Source: an uncultured Serinicoccus sp.
GTDB taxonomy: Bacteria > Actinomycetota > Actinomycetes > Actinomycetales > Dermatophilaceae
Direction: 5' to 3'
Length of the DNA: 64,000 bases
NCBI RefSeq assembly: GCF_947487915.1
Contig: NZ_CANKYH010000005.1
Coordinates: 124,001-188,000 of the forward strand
Both the position numbers and the translations under genes were made by a program. Each line of letters starts with the position of its first letter. Within the stretch, counting starts at the first letter, position 1. Below the pieces are notes generated by a model. The model did not search any database and had not been told where the DNA came from. It saw only the letters and a list, made by a program, of their open reading frames with translations. Positions 16,490 to 25,900 of this stretch are shown one piece after another.

Positions 16490-17201
16490 GCCGACGGCAT
16501 ACCGGGCGGACGAGCTCGTCGACGGACCGCCGTCGGTGCTGCGGGCGGTGGGTCTGCACCGGACCTTCGGCACCGGCGCCACCCAGGTGCACGCCATCGC
16601 CGGGGTCGACCTGGAGGTGGCCGCCGGGCGCCTCACCGTGGTGCGCGGGCCGTCGGGGTCAGGTAAGACGACGCTGCTCAACCTCTTGGGCGGGCTCGAC
16701 CGGCCCGACGCCGGGCAGGTGCTCCTCGACGACGGGCGGGTGCTCTCCGAGCTGCCGGAGAAGGAGGTGCTGGCGGTCCGGCGGGAGCGCATCGGCTACG
16801 TCTTCCAGAGCTTCGGGCTGGTCCCGGTGCTCTCGGCGGCCGAGAACGTCGAGGTCCCGCTGCGGCTGCAGCGCACCGTCGTGGGCGAGCGCGCCCGCCG
16901 GGTCGAGGAGGCGCTGGAGCTCGTCGGGCTGGCCCGGCACAGCAGACAACGGCCCTACGAGCTGTCCGGTGGTCAGCAGCAGCGGGTCGGCATCGCCCGG
17001 GCCCTCGTCGGCGAGCCGGACATCCTCGTCGCGGACGAGCCGACCGGACAGCTGGACTCCGAGACCGGTGCGATGGTCATGGACCTGCTGGTCCGCCTGA
17101 CGCACGAGCGCGGTATCGCCTCCGTGGTGTCCACCCACGACCCGGTCCTCATGGAGCGGGCCGACCAGGTCGTCGAGCTGCACGACGGACGGCGGGTCTG
17201 A
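16482..17201 (+). CDS. ABC transporter ATPase, MacB/LolD type
   Basis: Second nucleotide-binding subunit of the exporter, 239 residues, the normal length for the family. Walker A GPSGSGKTT, signature LSGGQQQR, Walker B ILVADEPTGQLD and H-loop VVSTHD are all intact. ATG 16482 overlaps the preceding ATPase by 8 bp, so the four genes 8962-17201 form one tightly coupled operon with two different permeases and two different ATPases, suggesting a heteromeric complex. The adjacent GGCATACC octamer lies inside codons 5-7. A tandem hairpin array follows the stop. Confidence 0.92.
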   Translation: MSEPTAYRADELVDGPPSVLRAVGLHRTFGTGATQVHAIAGVDLEVAAGRLTVVRGPSGSGKTTLLNLLGGLDRPDAGQVLLDDGRVLSELPEKEVLAVRRERIGYVFQSFGLVPVLSAAENVEVPLRLQRTVVGERARRVEEALELVGLARHSRQRPYELSGGQQQRVGIARALVGEPDILVADEPTGQLDSETGAMVMDLLVRLTHERGIASVVSTHDPVLMERADQVVELHDGRRV

Positions 17202-17210
17202 GCCCTCCCC

Positions 17211-17382
17211 GCGCCCGACCGTGGAATGGTCGCCGGGGCAGCACTTTCACGGTCAGCGGCGCGGAGCCACCCGCGCCCGACCGGCGAATCGTCGCCCGGG
17301 CAGCACTCCCACGGTCAGCGCGTCTGAGCCCTGCCCGGCCGACCGTGGAATCGTGGCCAGGGCCGCATCTCCACGGTCAGGA
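17211..17382. repeat. three 62-bp tandem units, each with a hairpin
   Basis: Degenerate units begin at 17211, 17273 and 17335 with an exact 62-bp period. Each holds GACCG-x-GAAT ... CACGGTC half sites that can pair over about 10 bp. The array fills the gap between two convergent genes and includes the deaminase stop. It may act as a bidirectional terminator; the regular period suggests slippage-type expansion. Confidence 0.65.
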
Positions 17383-17868
17383 ACCGGCGTGGCGGGCGTG
17401 CAGCGCGCGGACCCGCTCGGACAGGTCCGGGTCCGGGCCGGCGACGACGGCGTCCGGCACGAGCGTGGTGATCGGCAGCGGCGCGACGGGTCCCGGTCCC
17501 CTGCCCAGCCCGGCCGACCACGCGGAGAGCTGCTCGGTGGAGGAGGCGTAGACGATGCGTCCCAGCCCGACCCAGCCGTGCGCCGCGGCGCACATCGGGC
17601 AGTGCTCGCCGGAGGTGTAGACCGTGCTCGCCGCGCGCTCCTGCGGCGAGAGGTGCTGTGCGGCCCAGCGGGCGATCGCGAACTCCGGGTGCTGGGTGTG
17701 GTCGCCGCCGGAGACGTGGTTGTGGTCCTCGAGCAGCACCTCGCCGGCGGCCGACACCAGCAGCGAGCCGAACGGCTCGTCACCGGCGTCGAGCGCGGCC
17801 TCGGCCAGCTCGACGGCCCGGGAGAGGTGGGTCCGGTCGGTCGCGGAGATGCTCGTGGGGTCGCTCAC
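17377..17868 (-). CDS. nucleoside/cytidine-type deaminase
   Basis: Zinc-dependent deaminase of the CDA superfamily, 163 residues. The zinc and proton-shuttle motif HPEFA is in the (H/C)xE position, and TSGEHCPMCAAAHGW supplies the two cysteines (PCxxC-type CPMC). The sequence context, including EPFGSLLVSAAGEVLLEDHN, is closest to guanine-deaminase/TadA-like nucleoside deaminases, probably guanine or a related purine (inference). GTG 17868 is chosen because TACCCT (17880-17875) sits 6 nt upstream, giving a leaderless message. It converges on the exporter operon and its stop lies in the third hairpin unit. Confidence 0.82.
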   Translation of the reverse strand: MSDPTSISATDRTHLSRAVELAEAALDAGDEPFGSLLVSAAGEVLLEDHNHVSGGDHTQHPEFAIARWAAQHLSPQERAASTVYTSGEHCPMCAAAHGWVGLGRIVYASSTEQLSAWSAGLGRGPGPVAPLPITTLVPDAVVAGPDPDLSERVRALHARHAGS

Positions 17869-17874
17869 TCCCCG

Positions 17875-17880
17875 AGGGTA
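17875..17880 (-). promoter_or_regulatory. -10 element of the deaminase gene, leaderless
   Basis: TACCCT on the minus strand, embedded in a GGCATACC octamer, ends 6 nt before the GTG start at 17868. Confidence 0.4.
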
Positions 17881-17959
17881 TGCCGTCGGCCACCTGCCGC
17901 GCGGTGCAGACCGGGCCGAGCCACGACATACCGGACCTGCCGTCTGACACCATGACGCC

Positions 17960-18976
17960 ATGCGCGTTCTCGTCACCGGCGGCGCCGGATACATCGGGTC
18001 CCACACGGTCATCGCCCTGGCCCGGGCGGGCCACGAGGTGGTCGTCGTCGACGACTTCTCCAACAGCAAGCCGTCGGTGGCGCCCCGCCTGGAGGAGCTG
18101 GCCGGCATACCCGTCCCGGTGCATGCCTTCGACCTCGCCGACGGCGACAAGATCGACTCGCTGCTCAGCCAGGAGCGCTTCGACGCGGTCATCCACTTCG
18201 CGGCGTTCAAGGCGGTCGGCGAGTCGGTCGAGAAGCCGATCGACTACTACCGCAACAACATCGGCGCGACCCTGCGGCTGGTCGAGGCGATGGTCGCCCA
18301 CGACGTGCCGCACCTCGTCTTCTCCTCCAGCGCCACCGTGTACGGCGAGGACGCGCCGGTGCCGATGACCGAGGGGCTGCCGACCTCCGCGACCAACCCC
18401 TACGGGTGGACCAAGGTCATGAACGAGCAGATCCTGCGCGACGTGACCCACGCCTACCCGCAGCTCAAGGTGGCCCTGCTGCGCTACTTCAACCCGGTCG
18501 GCGCGCACCCCTCCGGACTGATCGGCGAGGACCCCTCCGACATCCCCAACAACCTCATGCCCTTCGTGGCCCAGGTCGCGGTCGGGCGCCGGGAGAAGCT
18601 GTCCGTCTTCGGCGACGACTACGACACGGTCGACGGGACCGGCGTGCGCGACTACATCCACGTCCAGGACCTCGCGGAGGGCCACGTCGCGGCGCTGGAG
18701 CGGATCAGCAGCCACGACCGTCCGCTGTCGGTGTGGAACCTCGGCACCGGACGCGGCACCTCGGTGCTCGAGCTGGTGTCCGCGTTCGAGCGGGCCAGCG
18801 GGCAGCAGATCCCCTACGAGATCGTCGGGCGCCGCCCGGGCGACATCGCCAGCTCGTATGCCGACCCCTCGCTCGCCGAGACCGAGCTGGGGTGGCGGGC
18901 GAGCCGGTCGGTGGAGGACATGTGCGCCGATACGTGGCGGTGGCAGCAGGCGAACCCGCAGGGCTACCCGGACTGA
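17960..18976 (+). CDS. galE: UDP-glucose 4-epimerase GalE
   Basis: NAD-dependent interconversion of UDP-glucose and UDP-galactose in the cytoplasm (Leloir pathway; supply of galactosyl donors for envelope glycans). The 338-residue protein has the usual length. It shows GGAGYIGS (7-14), the catalytic triad Ser124, Tyr148 and Lys152 (YGWTK), YRNNIGATL and RDYIHVQDLAEGH. The ATG start agrees with the N-terminal Rossmann strand beginning at residue 2. It is monocistronic here, with no galT or galK nearby. Confidence 0.95.
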   Translation: MRVLVTGGAGYIGSHTVIALARAGHEVVVVDDFSNSKPSVAPRLEELAGIPVPVHAFDLADGDKIDSLLSQERFDAVIHFAAFKAVGESVEKPIDYYRNNIGATLRLVEAMVAHDVPHLVFSSSATVYGEDAPVPMTEGLPTSATNPYGWTKVMNEQILRDVTHAYPQLKVALLRYFNPVGAHPSGLIGEDPSDIPNNLMPFVAQVAVGRREKLSVFGDDYDTVDGTGVRDYIHVQDLAEGHVAALERISSHDRPLSVWNLGTGRGTSVLELVSAFERASGQQIPYEIVGRRPGDIASSYADPSLAETELGWRASRSVEDMCADTWRWQQANPQGYPD

Positions 18977-19044
18977 CGGCCTGCCCGTGCGGTCCGAGCA
19001 CGCGTCCGGTGCGGGAAGGAGGGGCGGCTCCCAGGTGCGGGGCG

Positions 19045-19050
19045 TATCCT
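19045..19050 (+). promoter_or_regulatory. -10 element of the blaI-like gene, leaderless
   Basis: TATCCT ends 7 nt before the ATG at 19058. No leader and no ribosome site are visible, so a leaderless transcript is likely. Confidence 0.45.
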
Positions 19051-19057
19051 GCTGAGC

Positions 19058-19447
19058 ATGTCCCCGCGCAGCACCTCCCTCGGCGACCTGGAGCGCGCCG
19101 TCATGGACATCCTCTGGTCCGAGGGACCAGACCTGTCGGTCCGTGACGTCCTGGACCACCTGGAGCGACGCGAGCACCACAAGGAGCTGGCCTACACCAC
19201 GATCATGACGGTGCTGGACCGGCTGACCAAGAAGGGCGTGACCGAGCGGACCCGCGAGGGGCGGGCGTGGCGGTACTCCCCCGCCGCCAGCCGCGAGGAG
19301 CTCGCCGCCGGTGCCCTGCGCTCGGCCCTCGAGACCGTGCAGGCCGACCGCACCGCCGCGATGCTGCACTTCCTGGACGACGCCAGCCCCGGTGAGCTCG
19401 ACGACCTGCGGGCCGCGCTCGCCCAGGTCGAGCGCCGCCGCGCCTGA
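19058..19447 (+). CDS. BlaI/MecI/CopY-family repressor
   Basis: Winged-helix repressor, 129 residues, matching family length. The N-terminal DNA-binding domain shows LGDLERAVMDILWSEGP, SVRDVLDHL and the recognition region YTTIMTVLDRLTKKGV; the C-terminal dimerisation helices follow. Family members dissociate or are cleaved when a partner M56 peptidase is activated. The partner is the next gene, 16 bp downstream. The cydABDC operon follows immediately, and dyads in front of cydA could be its operator (inference). Proven BlaI-type targets elsewhere include beta-lactamase and some respiratory genes. Confidence 0.92.
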   Translation: MSPRSTSLGDLERAVMDILWSEGPDLSVRDVLDHLERREHHKELAYTTIMTVLDRLTKKGVTERTREGRAWRYSPAASREELAAGALRSALETVQADRTAAMLHFLDDASPGELDDLRAALAQVERRRA

Positions 19448-19463
19448 CCCTCCACCCCCAGCC

Positions 19464-20327
19464 ATGGGCGGGCCGCTGCTCACCGCCGCCGTCGTGGTGG
19501 CCGCCCTCCTCCTGGTCCTGGGCGCCCCCCGCGTGCTCCCCGCCTGGACCGCGCTGCGCCGCATGCCGGGTCCGGGCCTGCTGCTGTGGCAGTCGGTCAG
19601 CCTGGCGGGCGTCCTGTGCGCGCTGCTGGCCGCCCCCACCGCGGTGCTCACCACGGGCCTGTCCCAGCCGTTGCTCCTGGGCCTGGCCCTCCTCCTGTCC
19701 GGGGTCATGCTCGTGCTGCTGCTCGCCTCCGGGCACCGCGTCGGCACCGACCTGCGCCGCCGCCGCAGCCGGCACCGCGAGCTGGTCGACCTCGTCGGGG
19801 AGCACCTCGACGACACCCTGGCCCACGGCGCCGAGGGCATCACCCGGCCGGACGTCACCGTCCTCGCCCTGGGCAACCCCAGCGCCTACTGCCTCCCCGG
19901 GCGCGGGCACCGCATCGTCCTCACCCGCGCCGCCCTGGACCGCCTGGGCGCCGCCGAGCTACGCGCCGTCCTGGCCCACGAGCAGGGCCACCTCGACGCC
20001 CGGCACGACCTGCTCCTCGAGCTGTTCACCGTGCTGCACGAGGCCGTCCCCCGCGGCCTGCGGGTGCCGGCGGCCCTGACCGAGGTGCAGCTGCTCACCG
20101 AGGCGCTCGCCGACCGGATCGCCGAGCAGCGCACCGGGCACGCGGACCTCGCCCGGGCCCTGGTCGCCATGGCCGCAGCCGCGACCCCCGAGGTCAGCGC
20201 CCGGGTCCGGCTCCTCAGCCACCCGCCGGCGCCCCGGCATACCCGCCTCGCCGTCACCGCGCTGTCCGCCGCGGTGCTCGCCGTCCCCGTGGCCGTCGCC
20301 GTGACCCTTCTCACGCTGGCCGGGTGA
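19464..20327 (+). CDS. M56-family membrane metallopeptidase
   Basis: BlaR1/MecR1-like zinc peptidase, 287 residues. Hydrophobic helices near 5-25, 38-60 and 66-90 precede the HEQGH zinc motif (172-176). A helix with TEALADRIAE, which should supply the third ligand, follows, then a C-terminal helix (about 260-285). It lacks the penicillin-binding sensor domain of BlaR1, so its trigger is probably not a beta-lactam. Together with the adjacent BlaI homologue it makes a signal-dependent derepression module. ATG 19464 follows the blaI stop by 16 bp. Confidence 0.9.
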   Translation: MGGPLLTAAVVVAALLLVLGAPRVLPAWTALRRMPGPGLLLWQSVSLAGVLCALLAAPTAVLTTGLSQPLLLGLALLLSGVMLVLLLASGHRVGTDLRRRRSRHRELVDLVGEHLDDTLAHGAEGITRPDVTVLALGNPSAYCLPGRGHRIVLTRAALDRLGAAELRAVLAHEQGHLDARHDLLLELFTVLHEAVPRGLRVPAALTEVQLLTEALADRIAEQRTGHADLARALVAMAAAATPEVSARVRLLSHPPAPRHTRLAVTALSAAVLAVPVAVAVTLLTLAG

Positions 20328-20348
20328 CCTGTCCGTCTACGACCGGGG

Positions 20349-20372
20349 GTAGTATCTACGACGACTCGTCGT
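20349..20372. promoter_or_regulatory. candidate BlaI-type operator before cydA
   Basis: Two overlapping dyads: GTAGTATCTAC (20349-20359) and ACGACGACTCGTCGT (20358-20372, perfect 7-bp arms). The first resembles the TAG-N3-CTA core of BlaI/MecI operators. They lie 30-53 bp before the cydA GTG, where a repressor would block transcription. Binding by the neighbouring BlaI homologue is inference. Confidence 0.4.
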
Positions 20373-20401
20373 TCACCCCTCGCAGACGGGAGGCGCCCTT
20401 C

Positions 20402-21865
20402 GTGGATGCACTCGACCTGGCCCGCTGGCAGTTCGGCATCACCACCGTCTACCACTACTTCTTCGTGCCCATCACGATCGGGCTCAGCCTCCTCGTGGCC
20501 GTCATGCAGACGCAGTGGATGCGCACCCGGAACCCGCAGTGGCTGCGGCTGACGAAGTTCTTCGGCAAGCTCTTCACCATCAACTTCGCGCTGGGCCTGG
20601 TCACCGGCATCGTGCAGGAGTTCCAGTTCGGGATGAACTGGTCGGACTACTCGCGCTTCGTCGGGGACATCTTCGGCGCCCCGCTGGCGATCGAGGCGCT
20701 GCTGGCGTTCTTCCTCGAGTCGACGTTCCTGGGGCTGTGGATCTTCGGCTGGGGACGGATCCCGGAGAAGCTGCACGCCGCGGCCATCTGGCTGGTGCAC
20801 ATCGGGACCCTGCTGTCGGCCTACTTCATCCTCGCCGCCAACTCCTTCATGCAGAACCCCGTCGGCTACCGGCTCAACCCGGAGACCGGCCGCGCCGAGC
20901 TCACCGACTTCCTGGCGGTCCTCACCAACCCGGTGCAGCTGGTGACCTTCCCGCACGTCATCGCCGCGGCCTACATGACCGGCGGCGGGTTCGTGCTGGC
21001 CTTCGCGATGTGGCACCTGTGGCGCGACGCCACCCCGGGGACGGACAAGCCGATGTACCGCAAGGCCGCCAAGCTCGGTGCCGTCACCGTCCTCGTCGCC
21101 TCCCTCGGCGTCATCGTGTCCGGTGACCTGCAGGGCAAGGTGATGACCGAGGTCCAGCCGATGAAGATGGCCGCCGCCGAGGCGCTCTACGAGGACGTGC
21201 CCGAGGGCGAGGGCGCCCCCTTCTCCATCGTCACCGTCGGCACCCTCGACGGGAGCGAGGAGGTCTGGGCGCTGACCGTGCCGAAGCTGCTGTCCTACCT
21301 CGCCACCGGCACCCTGGACGGCGCCGTCGAGGGCATCGACCACATCCAGGACCGCTACGAGCTGACCCACGCGGGCTCCGAGCTGACGGCCGTCGAGGAC
21401 TACCGCCCGGTCATCCCGGTCACCTACTGGACCTTCCGCCTCATGATGGGGCTGGGTTTCGCCGCCATGGCGATCGCGGCCGCGGTCCTGTGGGTGCTGC
21501 GGGGTCGGGGCAGCGAGACCGACGAGCAGCGGCTCGGGCACCGGATGTGGGGTTGGGCCGGGCTCCTCGTGCTGGTGCTGCCGCTGCTGGCCAACACCTT
21601 CGGCTGGATGTTCACCGAGATGGGGCGTCAGCCGTGGCTCGTCATGGGCCTCATGACGACCCAGACCGGCGTCTCCCCGGGCACGACCGCCGCCGAGGTG
21701 CTGACCTCGATGACCGTCTTCACCCTCCTCTACGGCGTGCTCGCCGTCGTCGAGGTCGGGCTGCTCCTGCGCTACGGCCGGGCCGGCGCGGAGCAGGTGC
21801 CCGAGGACGCGTCCTACGACCCCCGTGCCCGCGACGACGACGACGCGTTCGTCTTCACCTACTGA
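20402..21865 (+). CDS. cydA: cytochrome bd ubiquinol/menaquinol oxidase subunit I
   Basis: Membrane subunit carrying hemes b558, b595 and d of the high-affinity terminal oxidase; 487 residues. DLARWQFGITTVYHYFFVP contains the heme b595/d histidine. The quinol-site segment GKVMTEVQPMKMAAAEAL and the conserved GWMFTEMGRQPW near the end are present. The Q-loop is shorter than in Escherichia coli CydA (522 residues), as in most actinobacteria. The start is GTG 20402, 8 bp after GGGAGG; the in-frame sequence upstream is not protein-like. cydB follows after 12 bp. It provides respiration at low oxygen or under nitrosative stress. Confidence 0.96.
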   Translation: MDALDLARWQFGITTVYHYFFVPITIGLSLLVAVMQTQWMRTRNPQWLRLTKFFGKLFTINFALGLVTGIVQEFQFGMNWSDYSRFVGDIFGAPLAIEALLAFFLESTFLGLWIFGWGRIPEKLHAAAIWLVHIGTLLSAYFILAANSFMQNPVGYRLNPETGRAELTDFLAVLTNPVQLVTFPHVIAAAYMTGGGFVLAFAMWHLWRDATPGTDKPMYRKAAKLGAVTVLVASLGVIVSGDLQGKVMTEVQPMKMAAAEALYEDVPEGEGAPFSIVTVGTLDGSEEVWALTVPKLLSYLATGTLDGAVEGIDHIQDRYELTHAGSELTAVEDYRPVIPVTYWTFRLMMGLGFAAMAIAAAVLWVLRGRGSETDEQRLGHRMWGWAGLLVLVLPLLANTFGWMFTEMGRQPWLVMGLMTTQTGVSPGTTAAEVLTSMTVFTLLYGVLAVVEVGLLLRYGRAGAEQVPEDASYDPRARDDDDAFVFTY

Positions 21866-21877
21866 GACAGGGACGTC

Positions 21878-22957
21878 ATGGAACTCACCACGATCTGGTT
21901 CATCCTCATCGCCGTCCTGTGGGTCGGCTACTTCTGCCTGGAGGGCTTCGACTACGGCGTGGGCATGCTGCTGCCGGTGCTCGGGCGCGACGAGACCGAG
22001 GGCGGGTCCCCGCACACCGGGGAGACGCGCAAGCGGCAGATGCTCTCGGCCATCGGTCCGTTCTGGGACGGCAACGAGGTATGGCTGCTCACCGCGGGCG
22101 GCGCCATCTTCGCGGCCTTCCCGCACTGGTACGCCACCCTCTTCTCCGGGTTCTACCTGCCGCTGCTGCTCATCCTCGTCGGGCTGATCCTGCGCGGCGT
22201 GGGGCTGGAGTACCGCGGCAAGGTCGACTCCCCCGCCTGGCGGGCCCGGATGGACGCGATGGTGGTCGCCGGCTCGACCGTCCCGGCGCTGCTGTGGGGC
22301 GTGGCGTTCACCAACATCGTGCTGGGGGTGCCCATCGACGCGGACATGGAGTACGTCGGCGGCTTCTGGAACCTCCTGGGTCCGGTGGCCCTGCTCGGCG
22401 GGCTGACCACCCTCACCCTCTTCCTCACCCACGGCGCGCTCTTCGTCGCGCTCAAGACCGACGGCCGGCTGCGCCACGACGCCCGGGCGTTGGCGCTGCG
22501 GCTCGGGGCGGCGAGCGCGGTGCTCGCCGTGCTGTGGCTGGGCATCCTGCACCTGCGCACCGGGACGCCGGCCTCCTGGCTGGTGGCCGGGGTGGCGGCG
22601 GCCAGCCTGGTGGGTGGGCTGCTCGCGGCGGCCCGCGGCCGGGAGGGCTGGGCCTTCACCGGCACCTTCGTCGCCATCGCGTTGGCCACCACGTCGCTGT
22701 TCCTCGCGCTCTTCCCCGACGTGATGCCCTCGAGCCTGGACCCCGCCTGGTCGCTCACGGCGGAGAACGCCAGCTCCAGCCAGAAGACGCTCGGCATCAT
22801 GACGGTCGTGGCGCTCGTCTTCACCCCCGTCATGCTGCTCTACACCGCGTGGAGCTACTGGGCGTTCCGCAAGCGGGTGTCCGGCCACCACATCCCCACC
22901 GAGGTGCACCACGCGGCCGTCGTCGACGGCGGCGAGCGGGCCGGGGCGGACCGCTGA
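21878..22957 (+). CDS. cydB: cytochrome bd oxidase subunit II
   Basis: Eight-helix integral membrane partner of CydA; 359 residues, close to the usual length. The N-terminus (TIWFILIAVLWVGYFCLEGFDYGVG) contains the conserved FDYGVG, and WDGNEVWLLTAGGAIFAAFP is also diagnostic. A GGGAC sequence precedes the ATG. The gene is 12 bp after cydA and 27 bp before cydDC, so all three are one operon. A cytoplasmic His-rich tail (HHIPTEVHHA) ends the protein. Confidence 0.96.
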   Translation: MELTTIWFILIAVLWVGYFCLEGFDYGVGMLLPVLGRDETEGGSPHTGETRKRQMLSAIGPFWDGNEVWLLTAGGAIFAAFPHWYATLFSGFYLPLLLILVGLILRGVGLEYRGKVDSPAWRARMDAMVVAGSTVPALLWGVAFTNIVLGVPIDADMEYVGGFWNLLGPVALLGGLTTLTLFLTHGALFVALKTDGRLRHDARALALRLGAASAVLAVLWLGILHLRTGTPASWLVAGVAAASLVGGLLAAARGREGWAFTGTFVAIALATTSLFLALFPDVMPSSLDPAWSLTAENASSSQKTLGIMTVVALVFTPVMLLYTAWSYWAFRKRVSGHHIPTEVHHAAVVDGGERAGADR

Positions 22958-22984
22958 CGTGGCGACACCGGAGCGCTGAGCCGC

Positions 22985-25900
22985 GTGCGACCCGTCGACC
23001 CCGCCCTGCTGCGCGCCCTCCCGGCGACCCGCGGACCGGTGGCCTCGCTGTCCGTCGTCGGCATCCTCTCCGGGGTCGTCGCGATCGCGCAGGCCCTCAC
23101 CCTGGCCCTCGTCGTGGGCGCGGCGGTGCGGGGCTCGCGCGAGGAGCTCACGGCATACCTCGGCTGGCTGGTGGCCCTGCTCGTCCTGCGGGGGGTGCTC
23201 GCCGGGACGGGTGAGCTCGTGGCGCGGCGCGCCGGGCTGCGCGTCGTGGGCATCGTCCGGGAGGCGCTGCTGCGGCACTGGCTGGGGCGGCCGGTCGAGG
23301 CGCGGCCCCGGACCGAGGTCGCGGTGACCCGCGCCACCGACGGGGTCAGCGCCCTCGAGCCGTATGTCGCGCGCTACCTCCCCGCGCTGGTCACCGCCGC
23401 CGTGGTGCCGGCGCTGGCGCTGGTCGCGCTGGTGGTGGTGGATCCATGGAGCGCACTCATCGTCGTGCTCACGCTGCCGCTGCTGCCCCTCTTCGCCGCG
23501 CTCATCGGGATGCATACGCGGGACGAGACGCAGCGCCGGTGGGGGGCGATGGACCTGCTGGCCGGGCACTTCCTCGACGTCATGAAGGGGTTGCCGACGC
23601 TGGTGGCCTACGGGCGGGCCCGGGCGCAGGTCGAGGTGGTCCGCGAGGTCGGCGAGCGGCACCGGCGGGCGAGCGTCGCGACCCTGCGGACGGCCTTCCT
23701 GTCGACGGCGGCGCTGGAGCTGCTGGCGACGATCTCGGTGGCGATGGTGGCCGTGGCCGTGGGGCTGCGGCTCGCGCACGGCGGGATGGACCTCGTCGTC
23801 GGGCTCAGCGCGATCCTGCTGGCGCCCGAGGCCTACTGGCCGATCCGCCGGGTGGGGGCGGAGTTCCACAACGCCGCCGACGGGGCGCAGGTGCTGGAGG
23901 AGCTCGCCGACGAGGGGGTGCTGGGGGGCGCGGCGGCGCAGGGCCCCGGTGGGCGTGCGGACGGACGGGCACCACGCCCCGGGGCCGCCACGTCGGGCGA
24001 GAGCGCAGCCCGTGGTGCCCGTCCGGCCACACCGGCCGGGGGGTCGATCGGTCTCACCGAGGTGTCCTACGCCCACCCCGGCCGGGTGCGCACGCTGGCC
24101 GAGCTCTCGCTGCGCACCCCGTCCGGCCCTGGCGTCACCGCGCTCACCGGCCCCAGCGGCGCCGGGAAGACCACGGTGCTGGAGCTGCTCGCCGGGCTGC
24201 GGATCCCGGCGACCGGGACGGTCAGCGCACCTGCGGCCCACCTGGCGACCCAGCGGCCGCTGCTGCTGCCGGGCACCGTGCGCGACAACCTCGCGATCGC
24301 CGACCCGGACGCGACCGACGCGGCGATGACGGATGCGCTGGAGCGGGTCGGGCTCTGGCGCCAGCTGGCGGACCGGCACGGGCTGGACACCTGGCTGGGC
24401 GACGACGGTGTCGGCCTGTCCGCCGGTCAGCGGGCGCGGCTGGCGCTGGCCCGGGCCACCCTCTCGCCGGCGCCGCTGCTCCTGCTGGACGAGCCGACCG
24501 CCAACGTGGCGGTGGACGGTCTACCCCGGCTGCACCAGGTCATCACCGAGCTCGCGGAGACGCGACGCATCGTCGTCGTGACGCACGACTGCTACCTCGC
24601 CGCGCTCGCGGACGACCGCTGGCGGCTCGAGGCGGGCGGCGGCGAGCCGGTGTCCCTGGCCGGTGGACCCGGCGACCTCCGCGCGGCTCCCGACCGGCTC
24701 CTGCCCGACCGCGGGACCGACGCCGGCCCGGAGGCCGACCCGGCGGCCCACCCGGCGGCCGACCCGGCGGCGCACCCGGTCCCGCGCCCCGGGGAGGTCG
24801 CCCCCGTCCGGACCCCCCGCGGCCGCCGCGGCCTGGCGCTGGCCTGCCTGCTCGGTGGAGCCTCCGTCGGCTGCGGCGTGGCCCTGACGGCGACCTCCGG
24901 GTGGCTCATCGTGCAGGCCTCCACCATGCCGGTCGTGCTCACCTTGCTCGTGGCGATCGTGGGCGTGCGGGCGTTCGGCATCTTCCGCCCGGTGTTCCGC
25001 TACGCCGAGCGGGTGGTCAGCCATGACGTGGCCCTCGACGACCTGTCCCGCCGCCGGGCGGACCTCTACGCCGCCCTCATCCCGCTCACGCCGGCCCGCC
25101 TGGGTCGGCGCAGCCGCGGCCGGGTGCTCACCGCCGCCGCCCGGGACCTCGAGGACGTCGTCGACGAGCACGTGCGGGTGAACGTGCCCGGGTGGTCCGC
25201 GGGCATCGCGACCCTTGTCGGGGCGGCGGTCGCGGGCTGGCACCTGCCGGCCGCCGGCGTGGTGGTGGCGGCCGGGGGGCTGGTCGTCGCCGCCGTCGCC
25301 CTGCTCGGGTATGCCGCTGAGCGCCCCGCCCAGGACGCGGCGGTCGCGCGGCGCGGCGAGGTGCGCGAACAGGCAACCGCCCTGGCCGCCCAGCTGCTCC
25401 CCGTGCAGGCGGTCAGCGGGGTCGCCGGGGGGCACCGGCAGCTGCTCGACCCCGTGCTGCGGGCCGAGGAGGCGCACCGTCGTGGCGAGGCGCGGCTCAC
25501 CCGGGCCCGGGCCGCCGCGCTGGCGGCCACGTGGGTGGTCGTCGCCGCGACCGCCACGACCGTGGCGCTGCTGGCCTTCGACGCGCGTGCCGTCGGGGCG
25601 CTGAGCGGCCCCTTCGCCGCGCTCGTCGCGCTGGTGCCGTTGGCGCTGGCCGACGCCTGGGCGGGGGTCCCCGACATCGCGGGCGCCCGGGCCCGGGCCC
25701 GGTCGGCACGGGCCCGCCTGGACGCGCTCGTCGACCAGACGCCGGCCGTGGTCTCGTGCGGGACCACCGCGGCGCCGACGGGGCCGCCGGCGCTGGAGCT
25801 GCGCGAGGTCACCGCCAGGTGGTCACCAGGGGCGACCGGGCGCCCGACACCCGACCTGCCCCCGCTGGACCTCGACGTGCAGCCGGGCGACCGCATCCGC

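Noticed and set aside
17211..17382. CRISPR array
   Set aside because: Only three units, 62-bp period with degenerate repeats and no constant repeat/variable spacer structure, and no cas gene.
23805..24057. Separate gene in the CydD linker region on the minus strand
   Set aside because: Arg/Pro-rich shadow of the coding strand with no start signal.
19886..24379. Very long open frame antisense to cydA, cydB and the cydDC start
   Set aside because: Its translation is low-complexity Arg/Gly/His/Asp sequence, as expected opposite GC-rich genes, while the other strand encodes clear CydA, CydB and CydD motifs.
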